Shown here: positions 28,604 through 37,568 of the stretch, one piece after another
How positions within the stretch are numbered: position 1 is the stretch's first letter
How the letters are laid out: each line of letters begins with the position of its first letter
Assembly (NCBI RefSeq): GCF_002551245.1
Contig: NZ_NTGZ01000040.1
Coordinates: 1 to 39,225, forward strand
Reading direction: 5' to 3'
Length of the DNA: 39,225 nt
DNA from: Streptomyces sp. rh34
Lineage (GTDB): Bacteria > Actinomycetota > Actinomycetes > Streptomycetales > Streptomycetaceae
Notes under the pieces: model-generated
Seen by the model: only the letters and a program-made list of their open reading frames with translations
Told to the model about the DNA's origin: nothing
The model's database searches: none
Position numbers and translations under genes: made by a program

Positions 28604-31600
28604 GTGCTGGCCATGGAGAGACGATCCGACGCGGACGAGCGGACGGCCGAGGCCGCCCGCGCCGACGGAGCACAGCGCCCGCCGATGGCCGGATCCCTGC
28701 CCCGGACCGGCAGCGTCGAAGCGGCCCCGGCCGGGCCGGATCGAGCGGTGCCCCCGATGCCCCGCGAGGATCCAGGCGCCGGGGGGCACGTTCCCGGCGG
28801 GCCCGGTGCGGGGAGCCCTCCGGTGAGCGCGCTGGGGGCCCTGCTCGCCCCGCGGTCCAGCGCCGGCTCCACGGGGATGCGGTCCCGGATCCTGCTCGGC
28901 GTCGTCTGCGCGGGATATTCGGTGGGCGCCGCCGTCGGCTGGGGGTCGCCGCACGTGGCCGTCTTCATGGGGGACTTCGGTCTCGCCGCGGCGGCCCTGG
29001 TCGCCGCGGTCTCCTGCTTCCTCTACGCACGGGCGGTCGCGAGCCGGCTCCGGCCCGCCTGGATGCTGTTCTCGCTCTCCTCCCTCATGGCGGCCTGCGG
29101 AAACGCCGTCTGGGGCTGGTACGAGGTCGTCCTCGGCGTCCCCGTGCCCACGCCCTCCCTCGCCGACGTCTTCTTCCTCTGCTTCGCGCCGCCCGCCATC
29201 GTCGGGCTGCTCGTGCTCGCCAAGCGGCCCGTCACCCGGGCCGGCTGGGTGTGCCTGGCCCTGGACGCCTGGCTGATCGGTGGCTCCCTGCTGACGCTCG
29301 CCTGGAGCCTCGCCCTCGCGCACACCACGCACCTGGCGGGGGGCCAGGACACCAGCGTCGCGCCCGCGGCCCTCTCGCTGGCCTATCCGCTGCTCGACAT
29401 CGTGCTCGTCTCGATGGTGCTCGCCCTGCACTTCCGCCGGGCCGGGGTGAACCGCTCCGCGGTGAACACCGCCATCGCCGCCCTGGCGCTCACCGTGCTG
29501 AGCGACGCGGTGTTCACCTCGCCGCTGCTGCGCTCCACGTACCACTCGGGTCAGCTCCTGGACGCCGGCTGGTTCGCCGGGTCGCTGCTCCTCGCCTACG
29601 CCCCCTGGGGCACCCGGGGCGGGGCCCGGACGTCCGCCCGTCCCGGGCCCCCGCGAGCCGTTGCCAGCCGCCCGATCGCCGGCTCGCTGGCCGCGCTGAC
29701 CCCGTATCTCGCCGCCGCCGTCTGCACCCTGGGCATCCTGTACAACGTGGTCGACGGCCGTCGGGTGGACCGGGTCGTCATCTTCACCGGCTGTACCGTC
29801 GTCCTGGCGCTGGTCGTCCGGCAGGGCATCATGCTCCTCGACAACATCTCCCTCACCCAGGAGCTGGCCCAGAAGGAGAACCACTTCCGCTCCCTGGTGC
29901 AGGGTTCCAGCGACGTCATCATGATCGCCGCGCCCAACGGCACCCTGCGCTACGTCAGCCCCGCCGCCGCCGGGGTGTACGGGCGCGAGGCGGAGGGTCT
30001 CGTCGGCTCCGAGCTGTCCTCGATCATCCACCCCGAGGATCTCGGCCGGTTCGTCCACGAGGTGCGGCGCTTCCTGGCCGCGCCGCCGCACGAGGAGCCC
30101 ACCACCCGCATCGAATGCCGCTTCCGCTCGGGCACGGGCGACTGGCTCCACGTCGAGTCCACCGTCAACCGCCACCAGGGCGGCCTCCTGCTCAACAGCC
30201 GGGACGTCACCGAACGGGTCAGGCTCCAGGCCCAGTTGCAGCACAACGCCGAGCACGACCCGCTCACCGACCTGCCCAACCGGGCGCTGTTCACCGCCCG
30301 GGTCCGCCAGGCGCTCGGCGGCCGCCGCTCGGGCGACCCCGGCACCGCCGTCCTCTTCATCGACCTCGACGGCTTCAAGGCGGTCAACGACACCATCGGC
30401 CACCAGGCGGGCGACGAACTGCTCGTCCAGGCCGGCCGCCGCCTCCAGGACTCCGTCCGGGCCGGCGACACCGCCGCCCGGCTCGGCGGCGACGAGTTCG
30501 CCGCGCTCATCATCGGCGACGGCACCCGCGACCAGGGCGCCCGGGAGTACCAGGTCCACGAGATCGCCGACCGGCTGCGCCTCACCCTCTCCCAGCCCTA
30601 CCGGATCGGCCCCAGCGAGGTGCGGGTGGCCGCCTCCATCGGCGTGGCCTTCGCCGAGCCCGCCATCAGCCCCACCGACCTCATGCGCAACGCGGACCTC
30701 GCGATGTACCGCGCCAAGGCCGGCGGCAAGGACCGGGTCGAGCTGTACGCCCCGCAGATGCAGGCCGACGTCGTACGCCGCTCCGAGCTGGCCACGCGGC
30801 TGCGCACCGCCCTGCGCGAGGGCGAGTTCGCCCTGCTCCACCAGCCCGTCGTCCACCTCGCCAGCGGGTCCATCGCGGCCGTCGCCGCCCAGGCCCGCTG
30901 GCGTTCCGCCCAGGGCATCCTGTTCACCCCCGCCGAGTTCCTCCGGGTCTCCGGCGACGACGACCGCGCCGCCGAGCTCGGCCGCTGGCTCCTGGAAGAG
31001 GCGGTGGCCCAGGCCGCCGACCGGGCCAGGGCCGGGCATCCGGTCTCCGTCTCCGTCCGGCTCTCCGCCGCCCGGCTGCTGGACGCGGCCTCGCCCCCCG
31101 GCTCCATCGAGGCGCTGCTGACCCGCTACGGCCTGCCCTCGGGCGCCCTGATGATCGAGGTCGCCGACAGCGACCCGCGCGTCTCCTTCGACGCCTTGGA
31201 GCAGCGCCTCGTGGCCCTGCGCCGACTCGGCGTACGGATCGCGCTCGACGGCTTCGGCAGCGGCTTCGCGGCGATCAACGCGCTGCGCCGGCTTCCCATC
31301 GACGTACTCAAGCTCGACCGGAATCTGGTCGAGGGGGTGGTCGAATCGGCCAGGCTGCACAAGATCACCAGTGGCCTCCTGCGGATCGCCTGTGACCTAG
31401 GCCTGCAGTCCGTCGCCGACGGGGTCGACGTCCCCGAGCAGGTCCTCGCCCTGCGCGCCATGGGCTGCACCCACGGCCAGGGGATGGCCTTCTCCGGCCC
31501 CCTCGACGAGTACCGGCTGCGACGCGCCCTGGTCCGCGGGGAGTTCCCCGTACCGGGCATTCCGAGCCCCCGGCCGGCGATGGCGGGCGGCTCGATTCCC

Positions 31601-31645
31601 CTGCTCACCGGATCACATGCTGAGACGCCTGTCCCACCCACTTGA
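28604..31645 (+). CDS. Ten-helix PAS-GGDEF-EAL protein with degenerate EAL domain (CdgF-like)
   Basis: A 1013-residue membrane c-di-GMP protein. After a ~90-residue Pro/Gly/Ala tail come about ten hydrophobic helices (~95-415) and a PAS domain (FRSLVQGSSDVIMIAAPNGT ... SRDVTERVRL). Next is GGDEF (DPLTDLPNRALF, DLDGFKAVND, GGDEF at 628-632) with an RxxD inhibitory site (RAGD) five residues before it, and last an EAL-fold domain. The EAL motif is lost (VAAQARW around 761-767, Glu replaced by Ala), and the DDFG motif reads LDGFGSG (Gly883). So I predict an active, feedback-inhibited diguanylate cyclase with a non-catalytic EAL domain. Position before ilvB matches my memory of S. coelicolor SCO5511 (CdgF), so the symbol is left out as unverified. 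GTG 28604 has GAGGGGG ~11 nt upstream; ATG 28613 is an alternative. The ilvB -35 box overlaps its stop codon. Confidence 0.9.
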   Translation: MLAMERRSDADERTAEAARADGAQRPPMAGSLPRTGSVEAAPAGPDRAVPPMPREDPGAGGHVPGGPGAGSPPVSALGALLAPRSSAGSTGMRSRILLGVVCAGYSVGAAVGWGSPHVAVFMGDFGLAAAALVAAVSCFLYARAVASRLRPAWMLFSLSSLMAACGNAVWGWYEVVLGVPVPTPSLADVFFLCFAPPAIVGLLVLAKRPVTRAGWVCLALDAWLIGGSLLTLAWSLALAHTTHLAGGQDTSVAPAALSLAYPLLDIVLVSMVLALHFRRAGVNRSAVNTAIAALALTVLSDAVFTSPLLRSTYHSGQLLDAGWFAGSLLLAYAPWGTRGGARTSARPGPPRAVASRPIAGSLAALTPYLAAAVCTLGILYNVVDGRRVDRVVIFTGCTVVLALVVRQGIMLLDNISLTQELAQKENHFRSLVQGSSDVIMIAAPNGTLRYVSPAAAGVYGREAEGLVGSELSSIIHPEDLGRFVHEVRRFLAAPPHEEPTTRIECRFRSGTGDWLHVESTVNRHQGGLLLNSRDVTERVRLQAQLQHNAEHDPLTDLPNRALFTARVRQALGGRRSGDPGTAVLFIDLDGFKAVNDTIGHQAGDELLVQAGRRLQDSVRAGDTAARLGGDEFAALIIGDGTRDQGAREYQVHEIADRLRLTLSQPYRIGPSEVRVAASIGVAFAEPAISPTDLMRNADLAMYRAKAGGKDRVELYAPQMQADVVRRSELATRLRTALREGEFALLHQPVVHLASGSIAAVAAQARWRSAQGILFTPAEFLRVSGDDDRAAELGRWLLEEAVAQAADRARAGHPVSVSVRLSAARLLDAASPPGSIEALLTRYGLPSGALMIEVADSDPRVSFDALEQRLVALRRLGVRIALDGFGSGFAAINALRRLPIDVLKLDRNLVEGVVESARLHKITSGLLRIACDLGLQSVADGVDVPEQVLALRAMGCTHGQGMAFSGPLDEYRLRRALVRGEFPVPGIPSPRPAMAGGSIPLLTGSHAETPVPPT

Positions 31646-31671
31646 CACTTCATACGTGCCGGAGAGAGGGT
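31642..31671 (+). promoter_or_regulatory. Promoter of the ilvB leader/operon
   Basis: TTGACA (31642-31647) is a perfect -35 and overlaps the stop codon of the preceding GGDEF-EAL gene. With an 18-bp spacer the -10 position is GAGGGT (31666-31671), matching TANNNT except the first base. It ends 7 nt before the leader-peptide ATG, so the leader mRNA may begin at that ATG. Confidence 0.6.
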
Positions 31672-31678
31672 CAATGCC

Positions 31679-31720
31679 ATGCGCACCCGAATTCTCGTAC
31701 TTGGAAAGCGCGTCGGCTGA
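31679..31720 (+). CDS. ilv leader peptide (attenuator)
   Basis: A 13-residue leader peptide, MRTRILVLGKRVG, ends with TGA at 31718-31720. It has a run of Ile-Leu-Val-Leu and a later Val, i.e. all three branched-chain amino acids made by the pathway it precedes. Ribosome stalling at these codons when charged tRNAs are short would change folding of the RNA downstream and prevent the terminator at 31766. This peptide and arrangement are known for ilvB leaders in Streptomyces. It is either leaderless (-10 box 7 nt upstream) or uses AGAGGG (31665-31670) as ribosome site. It is too short for routine gene callers. Confidence 0.88.
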   Translation: MRTRILVLGKRVG

Positions 31721-31721
31721 A

Positions 31722-31746
31722 GCAGAGTCACTCCACGACACTCTGC
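31722..31746 (+). promoter_or_regulatory. Pause/anti-terminator hairpin in the ilv leader
   Basis: GCAGAGT (31722-31728) pairs perfectly with ACTCTGC (31740-31746), loop of 11 nt. It begins one base after the leader-peptide stop codon, so a ribosome at the stop would cover its 5' arm, as expected for attenuation control. Its exact role (pause or competitor stem) is inferred. Confidence 0.65.
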
Positions 31747-31765
31747 GGACCACACCCGGCGCGCT

Positions 31766-31799
31766 CCCCTCGCTTGCCTCATGGCACGAGGGGTTTTTT
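31766..31799 (+). terminator. Rho-independent attenuator terminator before ilvB
   Basis: CCCCTCG (31766-31772) pairs with CGAGGGG (31787-31793), with an inner TGCC/GGCA stem and TCAT loop, followed by six T (31794-31799). It lies 46 bp after the leader peptide and 70 bp before ilvB. A T-tracted terminator is rare in this GC-rich window, which supports a regulatory role. Confidence 0.93.
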
Positions 31800-31869
31800 G
31801 TTGCACTGGCACCGTTCAAACCGCTGCAAAACACCCGCGTAAACCCTCAGCTTCGAGAAGAGAATGCCG

Positions 31870-33720
31870 ATGACCGAGCAGGCCACCGGGGCCCACCACC
31901 CGCAGCCGCGCGCCCGTAACGGCGGACCGTCGTCCGTCACCGTTGAGCACGTCACGGGCGCGCAGTCCCTCATCCGTTCTCTCGAGGAAGTCGGCGCCGA
32001 CACGGTATTCGGCATTCCCGGCGGCGCGATCCTCCCCGCCTACGACCCGATGATGGACTCCACCCGGGTCCGTCACGTCCTGGTCCGCCACGAGCAGGGC
32101 GCCGGCCACGCCGCCACCGGTTACGCGCAGGCCACCGGCAAGGTCGGCGTCTGCATGGCCACCTCGGGCCCCGGCGCCACCAACCTGGTCACGCCGATCG
32201 CCGACGCGCACATGGACTCCGTGCCGCTCGTCGCGATCACCGGCCAGGTCGCCTCGAAGGCCATCGGCACCGACGCCTTCCAGGAAGCCGACATCTGCGG
32301 CATCACGATGCCGATCACCAAGCACAACTTCCTGGTCACCAAGGCCGAGGACATCCCGCACACCATCGCCGAGGCCTTCCACATCGCCTCCACCGGCCGC
32401 CCCGGACCGGTCCTCGTCGACATCGCCAAGGACGCCCTCCAGGCGAAGACCACCTTCAGCTGGCCGCCCACCCAGGACCTGCCCGGCTACCGACCGGTGA
32501 CCAAACCGCACGCCAAGCAGATCCGCGAGGCCGCGAAGCTGATCACCCAGGCCAGGCGCCCCGTGCTGTACGTCGGCGGCGGCGTCCTGAAGGCCGGGGC
32601 CACCGCCGAGCTGAAGGTCCTCGCTGAGCTGACCGGAGCGCCCGTCACCACCACCCTGATGGCGCTCGGCGCCTTCCCCGACAGCCACCCGCTGCACGTG
32701 GGAATGCCGGGCATGCACGGTGCGGTCACCGCCGTCACCGCGCTGCAGAAGGCCGACCTGATCGTCGCCCTCGGAGCCCGCTTCGACGACCGCGTCACCG
32801 GCAAGCTGGACAGCTTCGCCCCGTACGCCAAGATCGTCCACGCCGACATCGACCCGGCCGAGATCGGCAAGAACCGCACCGCCGACGTCCCCATCGTCGG
32901 CGACGCCCGCGAGGTCCTGGCCGACCTGGTCCAGGCGGTCCAGGCCGAGCACACCGAGGGCAACACCGGCGACTACACCGCGTGGTGGAAGGACCTCAAC
33001 CGCTGGCGCGAGACCTACCCGCTCGGCTACGACCTGCCCGAGGACGGCAGCCTCTCCCCGCAGCAGGTCATCCAGCGCATCGGCAAGCTCGCCCCCGAGG
33101 GCACGATCTTCGCGGCGGGCGTCGGCCAGCACCAGATGTGGGCCTCGCACTTCATCGACTACGAGCAGCCCGCCACCTGGCTCAACAGCGGCGGCGCCGG
33201 AACGATGGGCTACGCGGTCCCGGCCGCGATGGGCGCGAAGGCCGGCATGCCCGACCGCACGGTCTGGGCCATCGACGGCGACGGCTGCTTCCAGATGACC
33301 AACCAGGAACTGACCACCTGCGCGCTCAACAACATCCCGATCAAGGTCGCCGTCATCAACAACGGCGCGCTCGGGATGGTCCGCCAGTGGCAGACCCTCT
33401 TCTACAACCAGCGCTACTCCAACACCGTGCTGCACTCCGGCGCGGACACGGACGGCGTCCCGGCCAAGGGCACCCGCGTCCCGGACTTCGTCAAGCTGTC
33501 CGAGGCCATGGGCTGCTACGCCATCCGCTGCGAGGATCCGGCCGACCTCGACAAGGTCATCGAAGAGGCCAACTCCATCAACGACCGCCCCGTCGTGGTC
33601 GACTTCATCGTCCACGAGGACGCCATGGTCTGGCCGATGGTCGCGGCCGGCACCTCCAACGACGAGGTCCAGGCCGCCCGCGGCGTCCGCCCCGACTTCG
33701 GCGACAACGAAGACGACTGA
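31870..33720 (+). CDS. ilvB: Acetolactate synthase large (catalytic) subunit
   Basis: Catalytic subunit of acetohydroxyacid synthase, the ThDP/FAD enzyme that condenses pyruvate with pyruvate or 2-oxobutyrate at the first common step of valine, leucine and isoleucine synthesis. The 616-residue protein has the catalytic Glu in [27 protein letters not shown], and the FAD-domain stretch [23 protein letters not shown] is also present. The ThDP-binding motif runs from [14 protein letters not shown] to VAVINNG, followed by [16 protein letters not shown] 31870 is preferred because GAGAAGAG ends 7 nt before it; the ATG at 31864 is only one base after that site. It follows the leader attenuator and is 22 bp before ilvN, forming the ilvBNC operon. 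Confidence 0.97.
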   Translation: MTEQATGAHHPQPRARNGGPSSVTVEHVTGAQSLIRSLEEVGADTVFGIPGGAILPAYDPMMDSTRVRHVLVRHEQGAGHAATGYAQATGKVGVCMATSGPGATNLVTPIADAHMDSVPLVAITGQVASKAIGTDAFQEADICGITMPITKHNFLVTKAEDIPHTIAEAFHIASTGRPGPVLVDIAKDALQAKTTFSWPPTQDLPGYRPVTKPHAKQIREAAKLITQARRPVLYVGGGVLKAGATAELKVLAELTGAPVTTTLMALGAFPDSHPLHVGMPGMHGAVTAVTALQKADLIVALGARFDDRVTGKLDSFAPYAKIVHADIDPAEIGKNRTADVPIVGDAREVLADLVQAVQAEHTEGNTGDYTAWWKDLNRWRETYPLGYDLPEDGSLSPQQVIQRIGKLAPEGTIFAAGVGQHQMWASHFIDYEQPATWLNSGGAGTMGYAVPAAMGAKAGMPDRTVWAIDGDGCFQMTNQELTTCALNNIPIKVAVINNGALGMVRQWQTLFYNQRYSNTVLHSGADTDGVPAKGTRVPDFVKLSEAMGCYAIRCEDPADLDKVIEEANSINDRPVVVDFIVHEDAMVWPMVAAGTSNDEVQAARGVRPDFGDNEDD

Positions 33721-35388
<1,668 letters not shown>

Positions 35389-35399
35389 GCCTCGGGGGA

Positions 35400-35430
35400 G
35401 CGGGGCGGGTCCTTCACGGGCCTGCCCCGC
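35400..35430 (+). terminator. Hairpin terminator after ilvC
   Basis: A 13-bp stem (35400-35412 with 35418-35430, including two G-U pairs) encloses the loop TTCAC. It lies 12 bp after the ilvC stop and has no T-tract. High stability makes it a confident terminator for the ilvBNC operon. Confidence 0.85.
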
Positions 35431-35455
35431 GCCGCGGTAAACCGGAGAAGCCGCT

Positions 35456-35496
35456 CCGTACGGGGGTACCGGAGGGGCAGTTCCGTACGGGTGTAC
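35456..35496. repeat. 14-bp direct repeat upstream of serA
   Basis: CCGTACGGGGGTAC (35456-35469) and CCGTACGGGTGTAC (35483-35496) differ at one base and start 27 bp apart, each containing the palindrome CGTACG. They lie in the 293-bp ilvC-serA gap, downstream of the terminator and upstream of the candidate serA -10. They may be paired binding sites. Confidence 0.6.
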
Positions 35497-35560
35497 ACGA
35501 CGTCCACCCTCGTGCGGGTGATCCTTCCACCGGGGCGCAGTGCGAGGCGCGTCGCAGGTC

Positions 35561-35566
35561 TACACT
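35561..35566 (+). promoter_or_regulatory. Candidate -10 box of serA
   Basis: TACACT fits TANNNT and would give a ~110-nt leader before serA. No matching -35 is found. It is the best -10-like sequence in the 293-bp gap. Confidence 0.35.
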
Positions 35567-35681
35567 TCTCAACAGATACACGCGTCAGGGCCCACAGTGT
35601 CGTGCGTCTTCCACGCGGCTAGCCCCTCCACCGCCTGCGGCCGTCGGGACGGCCGTCCGCACTGGACTTGTGAGGACTCAC

Positions 35682-37274
35682 GTGAGCTCGAAACCTGTCG
35701 TACTCATCGCTGAAGAGCTGTCGCCCGCCACGGTCGACGCCCTGGGTCCGGATTTCGAGATCCGGCACTGCAACGGCGCGGACCGCGCCGAGCTTCTCCC
35801 CGCGATCGTCGACGCCGACGCCATCCTGGTGCGCTCCGCCACCAAGGTCGACGCCGAGGCCATCGCCGCCGCCAAGAAACTCCGGGTCGTGGCCCGCGCG
35901 GGCGTCGGTCTGGACAACGTCGACGTCTCCTCGGCCACCAAGGCCGGCGTGATGGTCGTCAACGCCCCGACCTCCAACATCGTCACCGCGGCCGAGCTGG
36001 CCTGCGGTCTGCTGGTGGCCACCGCGCGCAACATCCCGCAGGCCAACACCGCGCTCAAGAACGGTGAGTGGAAGCGCTCCAAGTACACCGGCGTCGAGCT
36101 CAGCGAGAAGGTCCTCGGCGTCGTCGGCCTCGGCCGCATCGGCGTCCTGGTGGCCCAGCGCATGTCGGCCTTCGGCATGAAGATCGTCGCCTACGACCCC
36201 TACGTCCAGCCGGCCCGCGCCGCGCAGATGGGCGTCAAGCTCCTCAGCCTGGACGAGCTGCTGGAGGTCGCCGACTTCATCACGGTGCACCTGCCCAAGA
36301 CCCCCGAGACCCTCGGGCTCATCGGTGACGAGGCGCTGCACAAGGTGAAGCCCTCGGTGCGCATCGTCAACGCCGCGCGCGGCGGGATCGTCGACGAGGA
36401 GGCCCTGGCCTCCGCGCTCAAGGAGGGCCGCGTCGCGGGCGCCGGCCTCGATGTGTACGCGAAGGAGCCCTGCACGGACTCCCCGCTGTTCCAGTTCGAC
36501 CAGGTCGTCTGCACCCCGCACCTCGGCGCCTCCACCGACGAGGCGCAGGAGAAGGCGGGCATCGCGGTAGCCAAGTCCGTCCGCCTCGCGCTGGCCGGCG
36601 AGCTGGTCCCGGACGCGGTCAACGTCCAGGGCGGCGTCATCGCCGAGGACGTACGCCCCGGCCTGCCGCTCGCCGAGAAGCTCGGCCGGATCTTCACCGC
36701 GCTCGCGGGCGAGGTCGCGGCCCGTCTCGACGTCGAGGTGTACGGCGAGATCACCCAGCACGACGTCAAGGTGCTGGAGCTCTCCGCGCTCAAGGGCGTC
36801 TTCGAGGACGTCGTCGACGAGACCGTCAGCTACGTCAACGCCCCGCTGTTCGCGCAGGAGCGAGGTGTCGAGGTCCGCCTCACCACCAGCTCCGAGTCGC
36901 CCGACCACCGCAACGTGGTCACCGTGCGCGGCACGCTCTCCGACGGCCAGGAGGTCGCGGTCTCCGGCACGCTGGCCGGCCCGAAGAACCTGCAGAAGAT
37001 CGTCGCCATCGGTGAGCACGACGTGGATCTGGCGCTCGCCGATCACATGGCCGTCCTGCGCTACCAGGACCGTCCCGGTGTGGTGGGCGCGGTCGGCAAG
37101 ATCCTCGGCGAGGCCGGGCTGAACATCGCGGGCATGCAGGTGTCCCGGGCCGCCGTGGGCGGCGAGGCGCTCGTCGTCCTCACGGTCGACGACACCGTCC
37201 CGCAGTCGGTGCTGACCGAGATCGCCCAGGAGATCGGTGCGTCCTCGGCCCGCTCGGTGAACCTCACCGACTGA
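35682..37274 (+). CDS. serA: D-3-phosphoglycerate dehydrogenase
   Basis: SerA oxidises 3-phosphoglycerate with NAD+, the first step of serine synthesis. The 530-residue protein is the long type. It has a substrate-binding domain (VRSATKVDAEAI, VARAGVGLDNVD) and an NAD-binding Rossmann domain with GVVGLGRIGVLVAQRM. Catalytic Arg lies in IVNAARGGIVDE, Glu in DVYAKEP and His in CTPHLGASTDEA. An allosteric-substrate-binding domain (~315-450) and a C-terminal ACT domain (YQDRPGVVGAVGKILGEAG, LNIAGMQVSR) follow and allow serine feedback. The GTG at 35682 has GAGGA five nt upstream. The frame is open far upstream through ilvC, but that is not coding. It has its own intergenic region and is not part of the ilv operon. 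A nested hairpin follows. Confidence 0.97.
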   Translation: MSSKPVVLIAEELSPATVDALGPDFEIRHCNGADRAELLPAIVDADAILVRSATKVDAEAIAAAKKLRVVARAGVGLDNVDVSSATKAGVMVVNAPTSNIVTAAELACGLLVATARNIPQANTALKNGEWKRSKYTGVELSEKVLGVVGLGRIGVLVAQRMSAFGMKIVAYDPYVQPARAAQMGVKLLSLDELLEVADFITVHLPKTPETLGLIGDEALHKVKPSVRIVNAARGGIVDEEALASALKEGRVAGAGLDVYAKEPCTDSPLFQFDQVVCTPHLGASTDEAQEKAGIAVAKSVRLALAGELVPDAVNVQGGVIAEDVRPGLPLAEKLGRIFTALAGEVAARLDVEVYGEITQHDVKVLELSALKGVFEDVVDETVSYVNAPLFAQERGVEVRLTTSSESPDHRNVVTVRGTLSDGQEVAVSGTLAGPKNLQKIVAIGEHDVDLALADHMAVLRYQDRPGVVGAVGKILGEAGLNIAGMQVSRAAVGGEALVVLTVDDTVPQSVLTEIAQEIGASSARSVNLTD

Positions 37275-37305
37275 CGCCGACACGTCGCTGAACCTCATCG
37301 GCTGA
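37258..37305. repeat. Duplicated 3' end of serA
   Basis: TGAACCTCACCGACTGA (37258-37274, the last codons and stop of serA) recurs as TGAACCTCATCGGCTGA at 37289-37305, 31 bp later, with two differences. It looks like a diverged short tandem duplication around the stop codon. Confidence 0.7.
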
Positions 37306-37333
37306 GCAGAAGCACAGCAGCACGGCCCCGCTC

Positions 37334-37388
37334 CGTACCCGGTAGCAGGCCCGCTCGTCCCGTACGAGCGGTCCCGCCGCCGGGTACG
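37334..37388. terminator. Nested hairpin after serA
   Basis: An outer 9-bp perfect stem (CGTACCCGG 37334-37342 with CCGGGTACG 37380-37388) encloses an inner 8-bp perfect stem (CCGCTCGT 37351-37358 with ACGAGCGG 37364-37371, loop CCCGT). It is 60 bp after the serA stop and probably ends serA transcription; being symmetric it could act in both directions. Confidence 0.65.
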
Positions 37389-37392
37389 TTGC

Positions 37393-37459
37393 GTTTCCGG
37401 GCGCGGGGCGATGGTGTGTTTCCGGGCGCCGACTGATCAAGCCGCGACTGATCAACCCG
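37393..37459. repeat. Short direct repeats upstream of the terminal gene
   Basis: GTTTCCGGGCGC occurs at 37393-37404 and 37418-37429. It is followed by a back-to-back 15-bp tandem repeat, CGACTGATCAAGCCG (37430-37444) and CGACTGATCAACCCG (37445-37459), one mismatch. This repeat-dense 70 bp separates the conserved serA region from the terminal gene. Confidence 0.7.
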
Positions 37460-37516
37460 CGGGGGTGGGCCCGGGGTTGGGTCCTGGGGCCCACGACGCG
37501 AGCGGGTGTCCGACCC

Positions 37517-37522
37517 TAGGGT
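37517..37522 (+). promoter_or_regulatory. Candidate -10 box of the terminal toxin-like gene
   Basis: TAGGGT fits TANNNT; transcription would start near 37529, about 40 nt before the ATG at 37569. No clear -35 is seen. Confidence 0.4.
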
Positions 37523-37568
37523 GACCGGTTGTCATGTCACTCTTGGGCGCCCGGGGGGCGGATCACGT

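Noticed and set aside
28433..31360. A 975-codon minus-strand frame opposite the second GGDEF-EAL gene
   Set aside because: Same antisense artefact; the plus strand carries clear GGDEF and PAS motifs in order.
37396..37459. Possible CRISPR-like repeats
   Set aside because: Only two short copies of each repeat, adjacent or 25 bp apart, with no regular spacers and no cas genes in the window.
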